This document shows positions 5,657 to 9,295 of a DNA stretch of 9,295 bases, piece after piece. The first letter of the stretch is position 1. Each line of letters begins with the position of its first letter. Source of the DNA: Terriglobia bacterium (GTDB taxonomy: Bacteria; Acidobacteriota; Terriglobia; UBA7540). The notes below the pieces were generated by a model. The model saw nothing but the letters and a program-made list of their open reading frames with translations. It was not told where the DNA came from and made no database searches. Both the position numbers and the translations under genes were made by a program. The stretch lies in NCBI GenBank assembly GCA_020072905.1, contig JAIQGB010000145.1, forward strand, positions 1 through 9,295, written 5' to 3'.

Positions 5657-5662
5657 GATAAT
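5633..5662 (+). promoter_or_regulatory. Promoter for nuoB, nearly leaderless
   Basis: TTGAAA (5633-5638) and GATAAT (5657-5662) are separated by 18 bp. The -35 lies inside the codons for the MoaD C-terminal extension. Expected initiation is around 5668-5670, only a few bases before the nuoB ATG at 5672, in line with the lack of a ribosome site there. Confidence 0.55.
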
Positions 5663-5671
5663 CTGGGTCGC

Positions 5672-6187
5672 ATGGGCAGTCCGCATATTCAAAGCAGCGA
5701 GTCCTCGGGCTTCGAAGGCTTGGTTTTCACCAAGCTCGACCAGGCGGTGAACTGGGCGCGCCGATCTTCGCTCTGGCCGTTCAGCTTTGGCCTGGCCTGC
5801 TGCGCCATCGAGATGATGTCGATGAGCGCTGCGCGGTTCGACATCGCGCGCTTCGGCGCCGAGGTTTTCCGCGGTTCGCCCCGCCAGGCGGATTTAATGA
5901 TCATCGCCGGGCGCGTTTCGCAGAAGATGGCGCCCGTCATCAAACGCCTTTACGACCAGATGCCGGAGCCCAAGTGGGTGATTTCCATGGGCGCCTGCGC
6001 GACCTCCGGCGGCGTCTTCAACAATTACGCCGTCGTGCAGGGCGTCAACCAGTACATCCCCGTAGATGTCTACGTCCCCGGCTGCCCGCCCCGCCCCGAG
6101 CAGTTGATTCATGCCATCATGATGCTGCAGAAGAAAATCGACCAACAGCGCGGTTCCTTCAAGGAAGCCGTCTTCGGCCACAAGTAG
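5672..6187 (+). CDS. nuoB: NADH-quinone oxidoreductase subunit B (NuoB), stand-alone
   Basis: NuoB is the peripheral-arm subunit of respiratory complex I that holds the terminal [4Fe-4S] cluster N2 next to the quinone site. All four ligand cysteines are visible: the tandem pair in FGLACCAIEMM (Cys43, Cys44), Cys109 in SMGACATSGGVFNNYA, and Cys138 in VPGCPPRPEQL. The helix RQADLMIIAGRVSQKMAPV is also characteristic. The length of 171 residues is normal. There is no nuoA before it and no nuoC or nuoD after it: upstream is the MoaD-like gene and downstream a convergent ygfZ. It is thus either a dispersed member of a split nuo set or a second copy. It has its own promoter overlapping the end of the MoaD gene. 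Identification is firm; the reason for the isolated location is unknown. Confidence 0.96.
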   Translation: MGSPHIQSSESSGFEGLVFTKLDQAVNWARRSSLWPFSFGLACCAIEMMSMSAARFDIARFGAEVFRGSPRQADLMIIAGRVSQKMAPVIKRLYDQMPEPKWVISMGACATSGGVFNNYAVVQGVNQYIPVDVYVPGCPPRPEQLIHAIMMLQKKIDQQRGSFKEAVFGHK

Positions 6188-6199
6188 CCCTCCGAGAGC

Positions 6200-6248
6200 G
6201 AAACCAGAAACTAGAAATTGGAAACTGGAAAATGGAAGTTGGAGATTC
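6200..6248. repeat. Array of 7-bp repeats (GAAACTG type), left arm
   Basis: Seven consecutive heptamers can be read: GAAACCA, GAAACTA, GAAATTG, GAAACTG, GAAAATG, GAAGTTG, GAGATTC; the last two are degenerate. The array begins 12 bp after the nuoB stop. Bases 6206-6223 are perfectly complementary to 6330-6347, so the two arrays can form a long stem with a 106-nt loop. Possible roles are a shared terminator for the convergent genes or a dispersed intergenic repeat. Confidence 0.8.
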
Positions 6249-6318
6249 CGAGGCGAGCCTCTGCCCTTGCGGCCTGCCATCAGAGTCTGTGATCTCGACG
6301 ACAAGCCAGATCGCTTGC

Positions 6319-6367
6319 CAGTTTCCATTTTCCAATTTCTAGTTTCTATTTTCCAGTTTCCGTCTTC
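6319..6367. repeat. Array of 7-bp repeats, right arm in inverted orientation
   Basis: Read on the minus strand the units are GAAGACG (degenerate), GAAACTG, GAAAATA, GAAACTA, GAAATTG, GAAAATG, GAAACTG. The order differs from the left arm by an exchange of two units, which suggests slippage and not simple copying. The array reaches into the ygfZ-like gene and supplies its last codons (TETGK) and TAG stop (6348-6346). Confidence 0.8.
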
Positions 6368-7437
6368 TGGTAGAAGGGCAGGGTGACGACTTCCACGGGC
6401 ACTCCCGAGGCGAGAACGAGTTTCGTGCCGGGCTCGGCGGCCTCGCGGCGAACATAGGCCAGGGTGATGGTTTTCGCGAGCGTTGGCGACGCGCAGGCAC
6501 TTGTGACCTCGCCGACTTCCTTTCCTTCCGCAATCAGTTTCGTTCCTGGCGAGGGGGGCTCGGGCGCGCGGGCGATGAGGCCCACGAGCTTCCAGTTGAC
6601 GTGGCCGCGACTGCGCGAGCGCTCGACGATTTCCTGGCCGATGTAGCAACCCTTGGTGAAGCTCACGGCATCGGTCAGGCCCGCTTCCAGCAGCAGCGTA
6701 TCTTCGCCGAGTTCCGCGCCGTAACGCGGGATGCCGGCTTCGATACGCAGCGTCTCGAGAGCCTCTGTCCCGCACGGCAGCATATCGTAAGTGGGCGCTT
6801 GGCCGCACGCTGCGCCGCACACACCCATCATGGCTTTGTCAGCCATCCATACTTCGTAGCCGTCTTCGCCCGTGCTCGAGACGCGGACGACGCGAACGGG
6901 AAACCCCGCAAAGTTCGTTCGGAAGTGACCATGCTCCGGTAACTCAGGCAGGTCGATATGGAGCGTCTTTTCGAGGAGTGGCCGGCCGCGGGGCCCCTGG
7001 AACGCCAGCGCGTAGAGAGCCAGCGGTTCGAGCGCGACCTTGTCAGCGATGATGTACCGCCGAAGCGTCTGCATCGACTTCTCGCGCAGGTCGGCATCGG
7101 TGTCAATTATGAGGCGATCCTGGTCGCAGTAGATACGCAGGTCGGCGAGGATGTGCCCCTGTACGTTGAGAATCGTCGCGTAGGCGCCGCCGCCGGGGAT
7201 GAGGCTCTTCACGTCGTTCGACACCATGCCCTGCAGGAAGCGGACACGATCGGCGCCCGTGACGGCGAGCTTGGCGCGGAAGGAAAAATCAAACAGACCT
7301 GCGGCCGCGCGAACCGCCCGATGTTCGGCGCGCGGGTCGGTGAAGCGCGCCGGTACGACACCACCGTGATACTCGACGAGCGTCGCGCCTTGCGAGACGT
7401 GATAATCAGCCAGCGGGCTGCGGATTGCCTCCGGCAT
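6346..7437 (-). CDS. ygfZ: YgfZ/GcvT-type folate-binding protein
   Basis: The 363-residue protein carries the YgfZ signature KGCYIGQE (262-269, Cys264) within FTKGCYIGQEIVERSRSRG, plus the GcvT-like features RVRFLQGMVSNDV (64-76), GEDGYEVW (190-197) and TLRIEAGIPRYG (229-240). YgfZ proteins bind folate and assist assembly or repair of iron-sulfur clusters in certain enzymes; the sequence lacks the glycine-cleavage operon context expected for a true GcvT. ATG 7437 directly abuts the stop codon of the CopD-like gene (TAG then ATG), indicating one operon with coupled translation. The last five residues (TETGK) and the stop are encoded by the heptamer array, so the ancestral C-terminus was probably slightly different. 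Proximity to nuoB, an iron-sulfur protein, is suggestive but they are convergently transcribed. Confidence 0.88.
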   Translation of the reverse strand: MPEAIRSPLADYHVSQGATLVEYHGGVVPARFTDPRAEHRAVRAAAGLFDFSFRAKLAVTGADRVRFLQGMVSNDVKSLIPGGGAYATILNVQGHILADLRIYCDQDRLIIDTDADLREKSMQTLRRYIIADKVALEPLALYALAFQGPRGRPLLEKTLHIDLPELPEHGHFRTNFAGFPVRVVRVSSTGEDGYEVWMADKAMMGVCGAACGQAPTYDMLPCGTEALETLRIEAGIPRYGAELGEDTLLLEAGLTDAVSFTKGCYIGQEIVERSRSRGHVNWKLVGLIARAPEPPSPGTKLIAEGKEVGEVTSACASPTLAKTITLAYVRREAAEPGTKLVLASGVPVEVVTLPFYQKTETGK

Positions 7438-7860
7438 CTAAAAACCCCTGAGATAAGCTGAGATCAGGATGACCACGAGCGCCACCCCCAAGGCGATGGC
7501 GAGCCACATCTCGCGGCGCGAGCGAAAACGGTCCAATGCCTGGAGGGGCAAGGTGAGCAGCAGGGTGATGGTGAAGACGCAGAAGGCCAGAACGATCTTG
7601 ACCGTGAGCCATTTCCAGTACGGCCCCCAGGGCGCTTCCCAAGCGCGAAGGCGGATGCTGTAAAGCCCCGAGGCGAGCAGCAGGGTTATTGCCGACCAGC
7701 TCGCCAGCCTGAACCGGCCCATCACCGTCTTGAGCAGCAAGTTGCGATGCTCTTCGCGCAGCACGCGTGCTGAGGGAAGCAGGATGGCCAGCACGAACGC
7801 CATTCCGCCCACGCCGACTACGGCGGCCACCAGATGGACCCATTGGACGAGTGAGGTCAT
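7438..7860 (-). CDS. CopD-like four-helix integral membrane protein
   Basis: The protein of 140 residues has four membrane segments: WVHLVAAVVGVGGMAFVLAI (7-26), SAITLLLASGLYSI, WLTVKIVLAFCVFTITLLL and MWLAIALGVALVVILISAYL. The first helix with its VHL...VGGM pattern and the helix ending GLYSI resemble the CopD domain, which occurs in copper-resistance proteins and in many uncharacterised membrane proteins. Metal transport cannot be claimed from this alone. ATG 7860 is preceded by a promoter (7885-7914) and by no strong ribosome site. It is the first gene of a two-gene operon with the ygfZ-like gene. Confidence 0.75.
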   Translation of the reverse strand: MTSLVQWVHLVAAVVGVGGMAFVLAILLPSARVLREEHRNLLLKTVMGRFRLASWSAITLLLASGLYSIRLRAWEAPWGPYWKWLTVKIVLAFCVFTITLLLTLPLQALDRFRSRREMWLAIALGVALVVILISAYLRGF

Positions 7861-7884
7861 CGTGTACTCACGAATCGAACCTGG

Positions 7885-7914
7885 ATTCTAGTCGCTTCTT
7901 GCCGCCTCAGACAA
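7885..7914 (-). promoter_or_regulatory. Promoter of the CopD-like/ygfZ operon
   Basis: On the minus strand TTGTCT (7914-7909) and TAGAAT (7890-7885) are 18 bp apart. Expected initiation is near 7878, giving a leader of about 18 nt before ATG 7860. Confidence 0.45.
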
Positions 7915-8045
7915 CCCCAAACGATGCGGCATCTGTTAACAGGACCCAGGCGCGAACTCGAGGGAAGCGGGAGCGAGCCGAGGGCAGGGGAGACGACATC
8001 CGCGCCGCCTTCGGCACCCACGCCCGGGCAATCAGCAACCGGCGG

Positions 8046-8336
8046 TCAGCTCATACTGGCGGCGATCTCATCGATGGCCTTGGCGAGGTCGAAGTCGCGA
8101 TCCGTCACCCCGCCTTCGCTGTGGGTGGACAGGGAGATGGCGACCACGCTGTAGTTGATGGTGATATCGGGATGGTGTCCGGCCTTCTCGGCGGCTTCGG
8201 CGATCTTGTTGACGAAACCGATGGCCGGCAGGAAAGACTTGAACGTGTACTTCTTGTGGAGGGCTTTGCCCGCATAATCCCAGCCCAGCATTTTCTTGAG
8301 CTTTTCGTGAATCTCCGTTTTGCTCAACGCTGCCAC
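8046..8336 (-). CDS. phhB: Pterin-4a-carbinolamine dehydratase
   Basis: This enzyme dehydrates 4a-hydroxytetrahydropterin, recycling the pterin cofactor of aromatic amino acid hydroxylases; some bacterial members have roles linked to molybdopterin or other pterins. The 96-residue length is standard. The family core is present: FVNKIAEAAEKAGHHPDITINY (41-62), with the active-site His54-His55-Pro-Asp, then SLSTHSEGGVTDRDFDLAKAID (68-89) with the third histidine at 72. The start is GTG 8336, with AGGAG five bases upstream. A good promoter lies at 8414-8442. No hydroxylase gene is in view, so the cofactor partner is unknown; the symbol is by family and is less certain than the enzyme call. Confidence 0.92.
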   Translation of the reverse strand: MAALSKTEIHEKLKKMLGWDYAGKALHKKYTFKSFLPAIGFVNKIAEAAEKAGHHPDITINYSVVAISLSTHSEGGVTDRDFDLAKAIDEIAASMS

Positions 8337-8413
8337 GGCATCTCCTTTTCTCGCTCAGGCCCGATCGCTTGACCCGGCTTGGCGAGTGCAAATTGGGGTT
8401 TGCGCCCAGCCCG

Positions 8414-8442
8414 AGTATAAGAAGCCGGCCCGGACAAGTCAA
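8414..8442 (-). promoter_or_regulatory. Promoter of the carbinolamine dehydratase gene
   Basis: On the minus strand TTGACT (8442-8437) and TATACT (8419-8414), both 5/6 matches, are spaced by the optimal 17 bp. Expected initiation is near 8407, so the leader is about 70 nt. Confidence 0.65.
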
Positions 8443-8465
8443 CGCGCGAGCGGCGCGTGGCTCGG

Positions 8466-8493
8466 TTGCAGTTCTCGCCGTGTCGGGTACAAT
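8466..8493 (+). promoter_or_regulatory. Promoter of the secreted glycoside hydrolase gene
   Basis: TTGCAG (8466-8471) and TACAAT (8488-8493) are 16 bp apart. Expected initiation is near 8500, with AGGAGG (8522-8527) as the ribosome site for ATG 8535. It is back-to-back with the promoter on the other strand: the two -35 boxes are 23 bp apart. Confidence 0.55.
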
Positions 8494-8534
8494 GAGGCGG
8501 CGAGGGGGCTCTGCGCAGGTCAGGAGGAGATGCC

Positions 8535-9295
8535 ATGCATCGCTCAGGTCGAATTGCTGGGGCATTCGTTGCGCTCCTGTGCTTGATGTACGTCGCGGCC
8601 CTTGCGCAGACGTCCCCCGCGACGGGGCCGCTGCGCGTGCTCGCCTCCAACCCGCGCTATTTCACCGACGGCTCCGGGAAGGCCATCTATCTCTGCGGGT
8701 CGCACAATTGGCACAACTTTCAAGACAACGGCCATCGGCTGCTGGAGACGCAGGACCCGGCGCCAGCGTTTGACTACAACGGTTATCTGGATTTCCTCGT
8801 CGCGCACCATCACAACTTCTTCCGCCTGTGGCGCTGGGAGGCTCCAAAATGGACCGACGCTCAGCCCAAGGGAATGGTCAAGTATTGTCAGCCGCATCCT
8901 TGGGCGCGCACCGGGCCGGGGCTGGCACGCGACGGCAAACCGAGATTCGATTTGACCCGCTTTGATCCGGAGTATTTCGAACGCCTGCGGGCGCGCGTCG
9001 CGGCAGCCCGCGACCGGGGAATCTACGTTTCCATCATGCTCTTCGAAGGCTGGGAACTCCAGTTCACCGACGCCTGGGATTACCACCCGTTCAACGCGGC
9101 CAACAATGTGAATGGCATCGACGCGGACGCGAACGGTGACGGGCGAGGGACGGAGCTCGACAGTCTTCAAACCAGCGACATGGGCAAGCGTGTGCTGGCT
9201 TTGCAGGAAGCCTACTTGCGGAAGGTCATCGACACCGTCAGCGATCTCAATAATGTTCTCTATGAAGTCTGCAACGAGGCGGGAGCGGACTCGAC
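8535..9295 (+). CDS. Secreted cellulase-superfamily glycoside hydrolase, 3' end beyond the window
   Basis: A signal peptide is clear: MHRSGRIAG, hydrophobic FVALLCLMYVAALA, likely cleaved after Ala24. The mature part starts with NPRYFTDGSGKAIYLCGSHNW, the first strand typical of GH5-like TIM-barrel hydrolases, then HHHNFFRLWRWEAP, FDPEYFERLRARVAAARDRG and IYVSIMLFEGWELQF. NVLYEVCNEAG ends the visible part; Asn247-Glu248 fits the Asn-Glu of the acid/base at the end of strand 4 in clan GH-A enzymes. The second catalytic glutamate would lie outside the window. A DADANGDGRGTE segment (196-207) looks like a calcium-binding loop. ATG 8535 is 7 nt after AGGAGG; the ATG at 8530 is in another frame. 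The substrate is unknown; a plant or microbial polysaccharide is plausible. There is no stop before the window edge (253 full codons seen). Confidence 0.85.
   Translation, partial: MHRSGRIAGAFVALLCLMYVAALAQTSPATGPLRVLASNPRYFTDGSGKAIYLCGSHNWHNFQDNGHRLLETQDPAPAFDYNGYLDFLVAHHHNFFRLWRWEAPKWTDAQPKGMVKYCQPHPWARTGPGLARDGKPRFDLTRFDPEYFERLRARVAAARDRGIYVSIMLFEGWELQFTDAWDYHPFNAANNVNGIDADANGDGRGTELDSLQTSDMGKRVLALQEAYLRKVIDTVSDLNNVLYEVCNEAGADS

Noticed and set aside
5894..6820. 308-residue minus-strand open frame spanning nuoB, the repeats and ygfZ
   Set aside because: It crosses two well-identified genes in the wrong frame and translates the heptamer arrays; no domain is recognisable.
1..9295. CRISPR arrays, tRNA or rRNA genes
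   Set aside because: No regularly spaced identical repeats with unique spacers, and no tRNA-like or rRNA-like segments, were recognised by eye on either strand.

Overview
The window is GC-rich bacterial chromosomal DNA. The gene content points to Acidobacteriota or a similar soil or sediment lineage: a very large multiheme cytochrome c, a BNR-repeat protein paired with a MoaD/ThiS-like protein, a stand-alone nuoB, a secreted cellulase-superfamily glycoside hydrolase, and heptameric GAAACTG-type intergenic repeats. The phylum assignment is inference from this style of genes, not from a marker gene.

Layout, left to right. (1) Positions 1-1498, minus strand: most of a multiheme cytochrome c with 17 CxxCH motifs visible, running off the left edge. 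It starts at a TTG and has no in-frame ATG. (2) Positions 1505-1941: a non-coding stretch ending in a perfect 17-bp palindrome, the likely operator of the following HxlR-family regulator (1942-2373), whose N-terminus looks damaged. (3) Positions 2374-2804: no convincing gene, one candidate promoter and a start-less open frame; then a four-helix membrane protein ending at 3257. (4) Positions 3404-5656: a BNR/Asp-box propeller gene and a MoaD-like gene. They appear to have been directly coupled by an ATGA overlap but are now separated by a ribbon-helix-helix/MazF toxin-antitoxin cassette. The last ~96 bp of the BNR gene is present on both sides of the cassette as a diverged direct repeat, and the upstream copy carries a one-base frameshift. 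(5) Positions 5672-6187: nuoB without other nuo genes. (6) Positions 6200-6367: two arrays of 7-bp repeats in inverted orientation between convergent genes. (7) Positions 6346-7860, minus strand: ygfZ-like folate-binding protein and a CopD-like membrane protein, arranged stop-to-start. (8) Positions 8046-8336, minus strand: pterin-4a-carbinolamine dehydratase; divergently from 8535, a secreted glycoside hydrolase that runs off the right edge. Good promoters face both ways in the gap between them.

Functionally this is a patchwork of short transcription units, not one pathway. The most unusual part is the BNR-TA-MoaD region. The second copy of the BNR tail differs from the first at about 22% of bases, mostly at third codon positions. 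It therefore looks like a piece of another BNR allele or paralogue brought together with the toxin-antitoxin cassette, not a fresh target-site duplication. Several starts here appear leaderless or non-ATG (antitoxin, nuoB, cytochrome, toxin, carbinolamine dehydratase).
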